DNA of 64,000 bases, taken from NCBI GenBank assembly GCA_012960245.1, contig DUBO01000025.1:34514-98513 (forward strand), read 5' to 3'. Shown piece by piece: positions 53,652 through 62,376 of this stretch. The DNA comes from Candidatus Binatota bacterium (GTDB lineage Bacteria > Desulfobacterota > Binatia > UBA1149). Made by a program: the position numbers and the translations under genes. The notes under the pieces were generated by a model. The model saw nothing but the letters and a program-made list of their open reading frames with translations, made no database searches and was not told where the DNA came from. How positions within the stretch are numbered: the stretch's first letter is position 1; every line of letters begins with the position of its first letter.

Positions 53652-55169
53652 ATGGACCAGCAGCTGCTCAGCCTGTTGATAGCCGTGCCCGTTGTGGGTG
53701 CCGCGCTGGTGGCCCTGGCGGGCCCGGGCGCGGTGAGGAGCATGCGCGCGATTGCCCTGACCGCGTCGCTGGCTGTTTTTGCCGTGGCACTGCGCATCGC
53801 GGCGCTTTTTGATTCGAGTACCGGCGAGTTCCAGTTCACCGAGCAGGCTGCCTGGATACCGCAGATGGGCGTCACCTGGTCGCTGGGGCTCGACGGCATC
53901 TCGCTGTTGCTGGTGCTGCTCACGGTCTTCCTGACGCCGCTGGTGGTGCTCAACTCGGCCACCTCGATCAACAAGCGGCAGAAGGGCTACCTGGTGAACG
54001 TGCTGCTGCTCGAGTCGGCCATGCTGGGAACGCTCGTGGCCACCGACGTGCTGGTCTTCTACGTTTTCTGGGAGCTGATGCTGGTGCCCATGTTCCTGCT
54101 CATCGGCATCTGGGGAGGCCGGCGCAGGGTCTACGCGAGCATGAAGTTCGTGTTGTTCACGATGGTGGGCAGCCTGCCCATGCTGGTGGCGCTGGTCTGG
54201 CTGGGCCTGGCCCACGCGGGAGCCACCGGCGCTCCGAGCTACGCGATGACCGACCTCTACGATCTCGAGCTCACGCGCAGCGCCCAGGCCTGGTGCTTTG
54301 CAGCCATGGCCTTGTCGTTCGCCATCAAGGTTCCCATGTGGCCGCTGCACACCTGGCTGCCTGACGCTCACGTCGAGGCGCCCACCGGCGGCTCGGTGAT
54401 ACTGGCCGGCGTGCTTCTCAAGATGGGCACCTACGGATTTCTGCGCCTGGCCATGCCCATATGTCCCGACGTACTGGGGACCGCCATGCCGATTATCGGC
54501 GCGCTGGCGGTGGTGGGCATCATCTACGGCGCACTGGTTGCCATGGTGCAGCCGGACATGAAAAAACTGGTCGCCTACTCGTCGGTAAGTCACCTTGGTT
54601 TTGTCATGCTGGGCTTGTCTTCGCTCAACGTCGTGGGTGTAGAAGGCGCCGTATACCAGATGATCAGCCACGGCATCTCCACCGGGGCGCTGTTCCTGCT
54701 CGTGGGCGTTCTTTACGAGCGACGCCACACGCGCCTGATAGCCGACTTCGGCGGACTGTGGCGGCAGGTTCCACTCTACGCATTCTTTCTGCTCGTGGTC
54801 ACGCTGTCGTCCATCGGCCTGCCGGGCCTCAACGGTTTCGTGGGCGAGTTCCTCATCCTGCTCGGTGCCTTCAAGGCCAGCCCCGTGCTGGCCATCCTCG
54901 CCAGCAGTGGCGTGGTGCTTGGAGCTGTTTACATGTTGTGGATGTTCCAGCGGGTGATGTTCGGCGAAATCGACAAGGCCGAGAATCGCGAGATCTCAGA
55001 TCTCAACCGGCGCGAGCTTGTCATCCTGGTCCCGCTGCTGGCGCTTATCGTGTTGATGGGCGTGTACCCGCGGCCGTTCCTGAAGACCATGGAGGCCTCG
55101 GTAGAACTCACCCTTGAGCGAGCGGGCATCACGCCCGTGGAAACAGCGCGGGTGGAGGTGAGCAGGTGA
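53652..55169 (+). CDS. nuoM: NADH-quinone oxidoreductase subunit M
   Basis: 505 residues, antiporter-like pumping subunit. VFYVFWELMLVPMFLLIGIWG carries the key Glu, KVPMWPLHTWLPDAHVEAPT the discontinuous helix with Lys, and KKLVAYSSVSHLGFVMLGL follows. Standard length and topology. Overlaps nuoN by four bases (GTGA). Confidence 0.96.
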   Translation: MDQQLLSLLIAVPVVGAALVALAGPGAVRSMRAIALTASLAVFAVALRIAALFDSSTGEFQFTEQAAWIPQMGVTWSLGLDGISLLLVLLTVFLTPLVVLNSATSINKRQKGYLVNVLLLESAMLGTLVATDVLVFYVFWELMLVPMFLLIGIWGGRRRVYASMKFVLFTMVGSLPMLVALVWLGLAHAGATGAPSYAMTDLYDLELTRSAQAWCFAAMALSFAIKVPMWPLHTWLPDAHVEAPTGGSVILAGVLLKMGTYGFLRLAMPICPDVLGTAMPIIGALAVVGIIYGALVAMVQPDMKKLVAYSSVSHLGFVMLGLSSLNVVGVEGAVYQMISHGISTGALFLLVGVLYERRHTRLIADFGGLWRQVPLYAFFLLVVTLSSIGLPGLNGFVGEFLILLGAFKASPVLAILASSGVVLGAVYMLWMFQRVMFGEIDKAENREISDLNRRELVILVPLLALIVLMGVYPRPFLKTMEASVELTLERAGITPVETARVEVSR

Positions 55170-56650
55170 ATCCCTTGCCCCTCAATCTCTTGCCCCCCGG
55201 CGCAGACTACGCCGCCGTCATGCCGCTGCTGTGGGCCTTCGGTGCGGCGGTGCTGGTACTCATCGCCGAAATGTTCTGGCCCTACCAGTCGCGTCGTGGC
55301 GTGGGTTGGTTGACGATAGCGGCCCTCCTGGCGATAGCCGTGCTGGGCAGGGCGCCCATGGAGGCGGTTTACTTCGGACCGATAGCGCTCGACGCTTTCA
55401 GCGGCTGGTGCAACGGCTTGTTGTGCATCGTGGCGGCCTTGTCGGTGCTCATGTCGCTCGACACGCTGGAGGTCAACGGCGTGACCAGGGGAGAGTATTA
55501 CCCTCTGCTGTTGTTCGCCGTGGCCGGCGGCATGGTGATGGCCGCTGCTACCGATCTCGTGGTGATGTTTCTCGGCCTGGAGACGATGTCGATCGCGGTC
55601 TACGTGCTCGCGGGTATGGCCAAGGCGCGCAGGCGATCGAACGAAGCCTCGCTCAAGTATTTTCTCCTGGGGGCCTTTGCCTCGGCCTTCATGCTCTACG
55701 GCATCGCCCTGCTTTACAGCCAGGCCGGCAGTACCGACCTCGCGGCGATGGCCGGACTCGCGGGCGAGGGCGGAACGTCGGCCGTCACCCGGCTCGGCGC
55801 GGCCCTGCTGCTGGTGGGCTTTGGTTTCAAGATAGCGGCGGTTCCCTTTCATCTCTGGGCTCCCGACGTGTACGAGGGTGCTCCCAGCCCGGTGACCGCC
55901 TTCATGGCCACCGTGGTCAAGGCTGCCGCCTTTGCCGCGCTGCTCAGGTCGGTGCTGCTGGCCATGCCCTGGGTCGCGGTCGAACTGCAGACCCCGCTGT
56001 GGGTGGCCGCCGCGGCCACGATGACCGTGGGCAACCTGGCCGCGCTCAGGCAACGCAGCCTCAAGCGCATGCTGGCCTTTTCGTCGGTGGCCCACACCGG
56101 TTACCTGGCGATGGCCGTGGTGGCGGGCACGAGCGAGGCCGCCGCGGCGCTGCTCTTCTATCTCGCCGCTTACGCCGCGATGAACCTGGGCGCCTTCGCG
56201 GTGATGATGTCGCTGGCCGACCGCGGTCGCCCGGCCGAAAATATTTCGGACCTCGCCGGCCTCGGAAGAGCACGCCCGCTTGCCGCCCTGGCCATGACGG
56301 TGTGCATGCTGTCGCTCACCGGGATTCCTCCCCTGGGTGGTTTCGTTGCCAAGGTGTCGCTGTTCAGCGCGGTGCTCGACGCTGGCTTTTATACCCTGGT
56401 GGTGGTGGCCGTGCTCAACAGTGTCTTGTCGGCGGCCTACTATCTCGGTGTTATTCGCGCAATGTATTTTGACGATGCCGATTCTGTGGCTGTCGGCGGC
56501 GCTTCGGCGGCCTCCCGGGTATTGCCTTCGCGGCCGGCGCTCACCGTCTCGGTCCTGCTGGCCGCGGGGGCGGTCGTTTTAATCGGCCTGTCGCCCTCAC
56601 CCCTGTTGGGATCCAGCCTGCGCGCGCTGGCGGCAGTTGCCGGCTTCTGA
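55166..56650 (+). CDS. nuoN: NADH-quinone oxidoreductase subunit N
   Basis: 494 residues, third antiporter-like subunit. Features FLGLETMSIAVYVLAGM, FKIAAVPFHLWAPDVYEGAPSP and KRMLAFSSVAHTGYLAM, and ends with a normal hydrophobic C-terminus. Last gene of cluster 1, so the complete membrane arm A, H, J, K, L, M, N is encoded here. Confidence 0.96.
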   Translation: MNPLPLNLLPPGADYAAVMPLLWAFGAAVLVLIAEMFWPYQSRRGVGWLTIAALLAIAVLGRAPMEAVYFGPIALDAFSGWCNGLLCIVAALSVLMSLDTLEVNGVTRGEYYPLLLFAVAGGMVMAAATDLVVMFLGLETMSIAVYVLAGMAKARRRSNEASLKYFLLGAFASAFMLYGIALLYSQAGSTDLAAMAGLAGEGGTSAVTRLGAALLLVGFGFKIAAVPFHLWAPDVYEGAPSPVTAFMATVVKAAAFAALLRSVLLAMPWVAVELQTPLWVAAAATMTVGNLAALRQRSLKRMLAFSSVAHTGYLAMAVVAGTSEAAAALLFYLAAYAAMNLGAFAVMMSLADRGRPAENISDLAGLGRARPLAALAMTVCMLSLTGIPPLGGFVAKVSLFSAVLDAGFYTLVVVAVLNSVLSAAYYLGVIRAMYFDDADSVAVGGASAASRVLPSRPALTVSVLLAAGAVVLIGLSPSPLLGSSLRALAAVAGF

Positions 56651-56716
56651 AGCAGCGCCGTTCTGCGGTGGCCGGGCCCGGGGTCGGCTGCGGGCAGGTA
56701 TCGGCACAGCAGCCAT

Positions 56717-56756
56717 AAAAAAAGCCGGGCAACGCAGGGGGGTGCGCTACCCGGCT
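56717..56756 (-). terminator. Terminator-like hairpin oriented against the nuo/btu transcripts
   Basis: AGCCGGG...CGCA...TGCG...CCCGGCT forms a two-part stem at 56723-56756. On the minus strand it is followed by seven T (the A-run at 56717-56723), making a good intrinsic terminator for antisense transcription. On the plus strand there is no U-tract. An unused-looking GGAGGAG lies downstream at 56777-56783. Confidence 0.5.
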
Positions 56757-56867
56757 GTGGGCCAAGGGAAAAAAAAGGAGGAGAAAACCTTTACCCTTGC
56801 TGCTCAGCTTTGGCCGTCTTGTTCGCGGCTATCAGTACAGTTGACGGGCCCCAGCCGGGTTCATTCA

Positions 56868-57815
56868 ATGTTGACGCCGGATAAGGAAACTTTTTTGCGC
56901 CGAGCGGCCAAAGCCACTGTTTTACTGGTCATCCTTGGGGGCATGGCCCCCCTGGCCAGCGCCGCTGGCCAATCGTCGGCCAGCGGGTCGGCAGCAGAGC
57001 TGCCCGAGCGGGTGGTGTCGCTGGTGCCGTCGGTGACCGAGACCCTGTTTGCGTTGGGGGCCGGCGACCTGGTGGTGGGCGTGTCCGACCAGTGCGACTA
57101 CCCCGAGCGGGTGGCGGCCCTGCCGAGGGTGGGTGGTTTTCTCGCCCCGGTGATAGAGCGGGTGGTATCGCTGCGGCCCGACCTGGTGATCACTTCGCCC
57201 AGTCCTGGAAACCAATCGGGAGTCAACGCCATCAAGGCGGTGGGGATACGGGTGCTGGTTGTGCGCGACGCTACACTTGAACAGTTGAACGCGGCCATAC
57301 TCGAGGTGGCCGTGGCCGTTGGCCGGTCGGACGAGGGCCGCAAGCTGGTGGACTCGATCGACGCTGAGCTCGAAGCAGTGCGCGCGCGCGTGGCCGGCCT
57401 GCCGCGGCCGCCGGTTGCGCTGGTCGTAGGCCACAGGCCGCTGGTTCTTGCCGGGCCGGCGGGTTACCTCGGCGAGTTGCTCAACATCGCTGGCGCTCGC
57501 AACGTGGCCGACGAGGCCGGCGGCGCGTGGCCGGTAGTCGATCCAGAATTCCTCGTGGCCTCGGCACCCGAGGTGTTGTTTGACGTAGGCATGGGCAGCG
57601 AAGCGTCCAGCGGTGATCCCCTGGTGAGGTGGAGCGGCTGGCCGGAGATGCCGGCGCTGCTAAAGCGACGTGTGCATGCGAGCGACGGCGACCTGTTGCT
57701 CAGGCCCGGCCCGCGCGTAGGCCGCGCGGCGCAATTGGTGGCCGATTACGTCCACCCCGCGCGGGCTGTACCGGCAGGCGAAGCCCCGGCGCCACGAGTG
57801 GGTGAGCGGCCGTGA
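56868..57815 (+). CDS. btuF: Periplasmic cobalamin-binding protein of an ABC importer
   Basis: 315 residues from ATG 56868, with an export signal (RRAAKATVLLVILGGMAPLASAA). BtuF-like core: RVVSLVPSVTETLFALGAGD, CDYPERVAALPRVGGF, and the rigid-helix two-lobe fold typical of class III binding proteins. Lacks a lipobox. Iron-siderophore or haem ligands are possible for this broad family; B12 is favoured by the resemblance to BtuF and the B12-requiring NrdJ in this genome. Stop overlaps btuC by four bases. Confidence 0.8.
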   Translation: MLTPDKETFLRRAAKATVLLVILGGMAPLASAAGQSSASGSAAELPERVVSLVPSVTETLFALGAGDLVVGVSDQCDYPERVAALPRVGGFLAPVIERVVSLRPDLVITSPSPGNQSGVNAIKAVGIRVLVVRDATLEQLNAAILEVAVAVGRSDEGRKLVDSIDAELEAVRARVAGLPRPPVALVVGHRPLVLAGPAGYLGELLNIAGARNVADEAGGAWPVVDPEFLVASAPEVLFDVGMGSEASSGDPLVRWSGWPEMPALLKRRVHASDGDLLLRPGPRVGRAAQLVADYVHPARAVPAGEAPAPRVGERP

Positions 57816-58828
57816 ACAGCGCCGCCAGGCTCACGGCCTCGCGCAGGCGCTGGGGCTTGGCCCTTTGCGCCGCGGTGGCGCTGGTCTGCGCGGTGGTGGC
57901 CCTGCTCGTGGGCAGCGTAGAGCTCGACCTGGGCGCGGTAATGGCGGGAGTGGGGCCCGACGACACGATTTTCTGGAAGCTCAGGCTGCCCCGGGTGGCG
58001 CTGGCGGCCATGGTGGGTGCCGGTCTCGCCGCCTCGGGGGCGGCCCTGCAACCGGCCCTGCGCAACCCCCTGGCCAGCCCTGACATCATAGGCGTGTCGG
58101 GCGGCGCGGCACTGGCGGCGGTGCTGGCACTGGCCTGGATGCCGGCCTGGGCCTCTACTGCGGGAGTGCCGCTGCTCGCTTTCGTGGGCGCCGGCGCGGC
58201 CGCTGCCTTCGTCTACCGTGCGTCGCTGGTCAACGGCCGCCTCGATCCCTACACGCAGATTCTAGTTGGCGTGATCTTCAACACCTTCTGCGCCTCGCTG
58301 ATACTTCTGGTCAATGCCCTGGCCGATGCCTCGCGCACCCGCTCGATAGTGTTCTGGATGATGGGCGGAGTGTCGGTGCAGCCCTGGCCGGCGCTGGCGC
58401 TTGCGGGGTCGTTGTTTGCCGTGGGAATAGTCATGCTCATGGGGCAGGCGCGCGCGCTCAACCTCTCGGGGCTGGGCGACGACACGGCGGCGAGTCTTGG
58501 TTTTGACGCCGGCCGTTGCCGGGCCACCGTGTTTGCCGCTTCGGCCCTGGTGGTGGGGGCGTCGGTGGCCTTGACCGGCGTGATCACCTTCGTGGGCCTG
58601 GTGGTTCCCCACCTCATGCGCCGCTTGCTCGGCAGCGACAATCGCCTGTTGTTGCCCGCCTCGGTACTGGGAGGTGCCGCTTTCCTGGTGGCCTCGGACA
58701 CGATTGCCCGCTGGGCGCTGGCTCCTGTCGAACTGCCGGTGGGGGCCATAACGGCGATGACCGGTGGCCCGTTTTTTCTTTACCTGCTCAGGCGCCACGG
58801 CCGGGCGCGGGCGGAGGACGGACCGTGA
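57812..58828 (+). CDS. btuC: FecCD/BtuC-type ABC permease
   Basis: 338 residues with about nine to ten membrane helices. Family motifs: LRLPRVALAAMVGAGLAASGAALQ, NPLASPDIIGVSGGAAL and GVITFVGLVVPHLMRRLLGSDNR. Forms the inner-membrane channel as a dimer. GTG start overlaps btuF and its stop overlaps the ATPase gene, so the three are a single transcriptional unit. Confidence 0.88.
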   Translation: MNSAARLTASRRRWGLALCAAVALVCAVVALLVGSVELDLGAVMAGVGPDDTIFWKLRLPRVALAAMVGAGLAASGAALQPALRNPLASPDIIGVSGGAALAAVLALAWMPAWASTAGVPLLAFVGAGAAAAFVYRASLVNGRLDPYTQILVGVIFNTFCASLILLVNALADASRTRSIVFWMMGGVSVQPWPALALAGSLFAVGIVMLMGQARALNLSGLGDDTAASLGFDAGRCRATVFAASALVVGASVALTGVITFVGLVVPHLMRRLLGSDNRLLLPASVLGGAAFLVASDTIARWALAPVELPVGAITAMTGGPFFLYLLRRHGRARAEDGP

Positions 58829-59658
58829 GCCACGCTTCGGACGGCAGCCAGGCGCCGCTCACGCTCACTGGGGTCAACTACGCCTATCCTTCGGGAGGCG
58901 ACGGCGGCGGACGGGTGTACGAACTGTCGCTGCAGGTCGAGAGGGGCGGGATGCTGGCCGTGGTGGGGCCCAACGGCTCGGGCAAGACCACCTTGCTGCG
59001 CCTGGCTGCGGGCCTGCTGCTGCCCGACAGTGGCCAGGTGAACTGCTGCGGAAGCAGCACCAGCGTGGCTTCGCGAGGGGATCTGGCCCGCAAGGTGGCG
59101 CTGGTAGGCCAGCAGCCTGCGCTGGGTTTTCCTTACTCGGTCATCGAGGTGGTGCTCATGGGGCGCGCGCCCTACCTGGAGGGGCTGTCGCTGGAGAGCG
59201 AAGAAGACCTGGCGGTGGCCCACGACGCCATGCGGGCCACGGGCACTGACCACCTGGGCGGGCGTGTTTTTGATTCGCTGTCGAGCGGCGAGCGGCAGCG
59301 CGTTTCGGTGGCCCGGGCGCTGGCGCAGCAGCCCGAGCTGTTGTTGCTCGACGAGCCCGGCGCCTTTCTCGACATACGCGAGCAGACCCGGCTCTACGAC
59401 CTGCTCGAGGAACTCAACGGGTCGCGCGGCACGGCCGTGGTCTCGGTACTGCACGATCTCAACCTGGCCGCGTTGTACTTTCCGACGGTTGCCCTGCTCA
59501 ACAAGGGCCGCCTGCACGCGGTCGGGGCACCGGCCGAAGTACTCAGCTACGCGACCGTCCGCGAGGTTTTTCGCACCGACGTTTACGTGGCTATCAACGA
59601 TCTTACGGGGCAACTCAACGTGCTGCCGATCAAGGGGGGGGCAGGCAATAATGAGTAG
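58825..59658 (+). CDS. btuD: ABC importer ATPase (BtuD/FecE type)
   Basis: 277 residues. Walker A VVGPNGSGKTTLLRL, Q-loop VALVGQQPALGFP, signature SLSSGERQRVSVARAL, Walker B LLLLDEPGAFLD and switch His in VSVLHDLNLAA. Powers BtuCF. GTG 58825 is set by the overlap with btuC. The last 30 residues (TDVYVAINDLTGQLNVLPIK) are the usual C-terminal extension of this subfamily. Confidence 0.88.
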   Translation: MSHASDGSQAPLTLTGVNYAYPSGGDGGGRVYELSLQVERGGMLAVVGPNGSGKTTLLRLAAGLLLPDSGQVNCCGSSTSVASRGDLARKVALVGQQPALGFPYSVIEVVLMGRAPYLEGLSLESEEDLAVAHDAMRATGTDHLGGRVFDSLSSGERQRVSVARALAQQPELLLLDEPGAFLDIREQTRLYDLLEELNGSRGTAVVSVLHDLNLAALYFPTVALLNKGRLHAVGAPAEVLSYATVREVFRTDVYVAINDLTGQLNVLPIKGGAGNNE

Positions 59659-59663
59659 AAGTA

Positions 59664-59705
59664 TTGCTTAACTCTATTGGGCCTTAGCACGCCCGTTGCT
59701 TAACT
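59664..59705. repeat. Direct repeat TTGCTTAACT, 32 bp apart
   Basis: Ten-base copies at 59664-59673 and 59696-59705, start-to-start 32 bases (about three helical turns), just upstream of the second nuo cluster. Possible binding sites for a dimeric regulator. Confidence 0.45.
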
Positions 59706-59713
59706 GACGCGGT

Positions 59714-59742
59714 TTGACAACCGATGGGGAGGGCGGTACTGC
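59714..59742 (+). promoter_or_regulatory. Candidate promoter of the second nuo operon
   Basis: Perfect -35 TTGACA (59714-59719), 17-base spacer, weak -10 TACTGC (59737-59742). Such a strong -35 with a poor -10 often needs an activator, which fits the direct repeats just upstream. Confidence 0.45.
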
Positions 59743-59768
59743 TTTTGCGATAACCCCCGCATATTTCC

Positions 59769-60209
59769 ATGCTTTTTGACTACGCTAACATCCTTGTCTT
59801 TGTCGCCCTGGGGCTGTTTCTGCCCGCCATGATGATGGGGCTGGGCGCGTTGCTGCGCCCTCACAATCCTGAGAAGCAGAAGCTGACCACCTACGAGTGC
59901 GGCGAAGAGGTCAGCGGCAACTCGTGGATCAACTTCAACATCCGTTTTTACCTCGTCGCGCTCATCTTCATCGTCTTCGACGTCGAGGTCGCTTTCATAT
60001 ACCCGGTGGTCACTGTCTTCAGGGACTGGGTCGCCGACGGGCGGGGCCTGTTCGCCCTGGTCGAGATACTGATCTTCGTTTCCATACTGCTTGCCGGCCT
60101 GGTCTACGTGTGGACCAAGGGAGACCTGGTCTGGTTGAAGAGTGTCGTCACCCAGGGCGACGAGCCCGAGCCGACATTGCCCGGAGGTAGCCGCCATGTC
60201 GCTGATTAA
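59769..60209 (+). CDS. nuoA: NADH-quinone oxidoreductase subunit A (copy 2)
   Basis: 146 residues, three membrane helices. Conserved [21 protein letters not shown] and [17 protein letters not shown]. Differs from copy 1 in sequence and has a longer, acidic, soluble C-terminus (about 25 residues). Overlaps nuoB by 14 bases. No clear ribosome-binding site precedes the ATG. Confidence 0.93.
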   Translation: MLFDYANILVFVALGLFLPAMMMGLGALLRPHNPEKQKLTTYECGEEVSGNSWINFNIRFYLVALIFIVFDVEVAFIYPVVTVFRDWVADGRGLFALVEILIFVSILLAGLVYVWTKGDLVWLKSVVTQGDEPEPTLPGGSRHVAD

Positions 60210-60717
60210 CTCCGCGCCCGAGATGGTGCTGACATCGACCGTTGACCAGGTATTGAACTGGACACGCAAGAGTTCGCTCTGGTACATGCTGTTCGGACTG
60301 GCCTGCTGCGCCATCGAAATGATGCACACCGGCGGCCCGCGAGCCGACCTCGACCGCTTCGGAATGGCCCCCCGCGCCACGCCGCGGGTGTCAGACCTGA
60401 TGATCATAGCCGGCACCCTGACCTTGAAGATGGCCCTGCGCACGAGGGTGCTCTACGAGCAGATGCCCGACCCCAAGTACGTGGTGTCGATGGGCAGCTG
60501 TTCGAACTGCGGAGGACTTTTTCAGTACGCCTACTCGGTGTGCGACGGCGTCGACAAGGTCATACCGGTGGACGTGTACGTGCCCGGTTGCCCGCCGCGG
60601 CCCGAGGCCCTGACCGAGGGCCTGATCATGCTGCAGAAGAAGATCATGCAGGAAAAGTGGATCACCCGTTCCTCGGACACGCCCCGTCTTGCTGGGCCTG
60701 TAGGCGAAAGGGCCTGA
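60196..60717 (+). CDS. nuoB: NADH-quinone oxidoreductase subunit B
   Basis: 173 residues from ATG 60196. Carries the N2 [4Fe-4S] cluster ligands: [20 protein letters not shown] and [11 protein letters not shown]. The only nuoB in the window, so whichever complex cluster 1 encodes must borrow this subunit or one elsewhere. Followed by nuoC copy 2 after one base. Confidence 0.96.
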   Translation: MSLINSAPEMVLTSTVDQVLNWTRKSSLWYMLFGLACCAIEMMHTGGPRADLDRFGMAPRATPRVSDLMIIAGTLTLKMALRTRVLYEQMPDPKYVVSMGSCSNCGGLFQYAYSVCDGVDKVIPVDVYVPGCPPRPEALTEGLIMLQKKIMQEKWITRSSDTPRLAGPVGERA

Positions 60718-60718
60718 A

Positions 60719-61225
60719 GTGGACTCGACCGGGATTCACGCTGCCCTGCGCGGGCGTTTCGACACCGCGGTAGGCGAACTGGCCCCGGGGCCCTTCGAAG
60801 CCTCGATCGAAGTAGACGCTTCGGTCATCGAGGCGGTGTGTACTTTTCTTCGCGACGAAGAGGGCCTCGAGTTCGACAATCTCAGCAACCTGAGCGGCGC
60901 CGACTACCCCGATCTCGAGCGCATACAGGCCGTGTACTCGCTTTTTTCGTACAAGCAGCGGCACTCGATCACGCTCAGGGTCAACGCCGACCGTGCCGCC
61001 CCGGTGATCCCCACGGTAGAAGCCGTGTGGCCGGCAGCCAACTGGCTCGAGCGCGAAATCTTTGACCTGCTCGGTGTCGAGTTCAGCGGACACTGCGACC
61101 TTCGCCGTATCCTGCTGCCCGAGGACTGGGTGGGTTACCCGCTGCGCAAGGACTACGAAGAGCAACCCGACTACCACGGAATATCCACGGTGCGTGAGAG
61201 CCTGCTCACCATGAAGAGGGACTGA
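60719..61225 (+). CDS. nuoC: NADH-quinone oxidoreductase subunit C (copy 2)
   Basis: 168 residues. [69 protein letters not shown]. The [11 protein letters not shown] ending is the standard one; copy 1 has YPYNKRQPLVEERDP instead. GTG start. Five bases separate it from nuoD copy 2. Confidence 0.94.
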   Translation: MDSTGIHAALRGRFDTAVGELAPGPFEASIEVDASVIEAVCTFLRDEEGLEFDNLSNLSGADYPDLERIQAVYSLFSYKQRHSITLRVNADRAAPVIPTVEAVWPAANWLEREIFDLLGVEFSGHCDLRRILLPEDWVGYPLRKDYEEQPDYHGISTVRESLLTMKRD

Positions 61226-61230
61226 AGCAG

Positions 61231-62376
61231 GTGTCGGTAGAACTCGAAGTACACGACTCCCTGGGACTGCCCACCGAGGAGATGACGCTCAACATGGGGC
61301 CGCAGCACCCCAGCACCCACGGCGTCCTGCGTTTTATCGTCAAGGCCGATGGCGAGGTCATGCGCCGCGCCATACCTGACATCGGTTACCTGCACCGCAG
61401 CATCGAGAAGATAGCCGAGAAGGTGGGCTGGCATGGCTTCATGCCTTACACCGACCGCGTGGATTACGTGGCGGCGATGGCCTGTAACCAGGGCTGGGCC
61501 ATGGCGGCCGAGCAGCTGGCGGACATCGAGGTGCCGAGGCGTGGCGAGTACTGCCGCGTGATCGCAGCCGAGCTCAGCCGTATCTGCAGCCACCTGCTAG
61601 GGGTCGGCGCCATGGGCATGGACATGGGCGCGATAACCCCGTTTACCCACGCCATACGCGAGCGCGAAATGATCATGGACCTCATCGAGGAGCTGTGCGG
61701 CGCGCGCCTGACCTTTAATTACATGCGCATCGGTGGCGTGGCCTGGGACCTTCCGCACGGTTTCGTCGAGAAGGTGAGCCACTACCTGGATCACCTCGAG
61801 CCGGTCATCGAAGAGTTCAACCAGCTGCTGGGTTTCAACAGGATTTACGTCAAGCGACTTGCCGACGTGGCCACGGTCGACGCCGACATGGCCATTGCCT
61901 GGGGCCTGGTCGGGCCCAACCTCAGGGGGTCGGGCGTGGACTTCGACGTGCGCCGCGATCTCCCCTACAGCGTTTACGAAGATTTTGACTTCGATGTGCC
62001 CCTGGGCAGCGGCGAGATGGGAAGCACCGGCGACTGCTGGGACCGTTACATAGTGCGCATGCGAGAGATGGTGGAGTCCATACGCATTCTTCGACAGGCG
62101 CTCGCGGGTATTCCCGAGGGGCCCGTGATCGCCAGGGTTCCGCGCAACTTCAAGCCGCCCGTGGGCGACGTGCACGTCAAGATAGAAGCCCCGCGTGGTG
62201 AGCAGAGTTGGTACGTGTCGAGCGACGGCAGCGAGTACCCGCACCGGGTGCACATACGCACGGGGTCTTTCACGGCCATGGGCATAATTGACCGCTTGAG
62301 CCACGGACTGATGATCGCCGATCTCGTGGCGGTGATAGCCAGCATGGACATAGTGGCTCCGGAAGTTGACCGCTGA
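61231..62376 (+). CDS. nuoD: NADH-quinone oxidoreductase subunit D (copy 2)
   Basis: 381 residues. [62 protein letters not shown] and C-terminal EVDR. Closer to the commonest bacterial NuoD than copy 1 (for example PYTDRVDY against PYTDRLNY). GTG start; its last base is the first base of the nuoH ATG. Confidence 0.95.
   Translation: MSVELEVHDSLGLPTEEMTLNMGPQHPSTHGVLRFIVKADGEVMRRAIPDIGYLHRSIEKIAEKVGWHGFMPYTDRVDYVAAMACNQGWAMAAEQLADIEVPRRGEYCRVIAAELSRICSHLLGVGAMGMDMGAITPFTHAIREREMIMDLIEELCGARLTFNYMRIGGVAWDLPHGFVEKVSHYLDHLEPVIEEFNQLLGFNRIYVKRLADVATVDADMAIAWGLVGPNLRGSGVDFDVRRDLPYSVYEDFDFDVPLGSGEMGSTGDCWDRYIVRMREMVESIRILRQALAGIPEGPVIARVPRNFKPPVGDVHVKIEAPRGEQSWYVSSDGSEYPHRVHIRTGSFTAMGIIDRLSHGLMIADLVAVIASMDIVAPEVDR

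Noticed and set aside
53268-54728. Long minus-strand frame (486 codons) opposite nuoL/nuoM
   Set aside because: Same reason: antisense shadow of well-supported complex I genes, low-complexity composition.
56651-56867. Cobalamin riboswitch before btuF
   Set aside because: A GGGAA occurs, but no B12-box or GCCACTG-like core was found in the right order.
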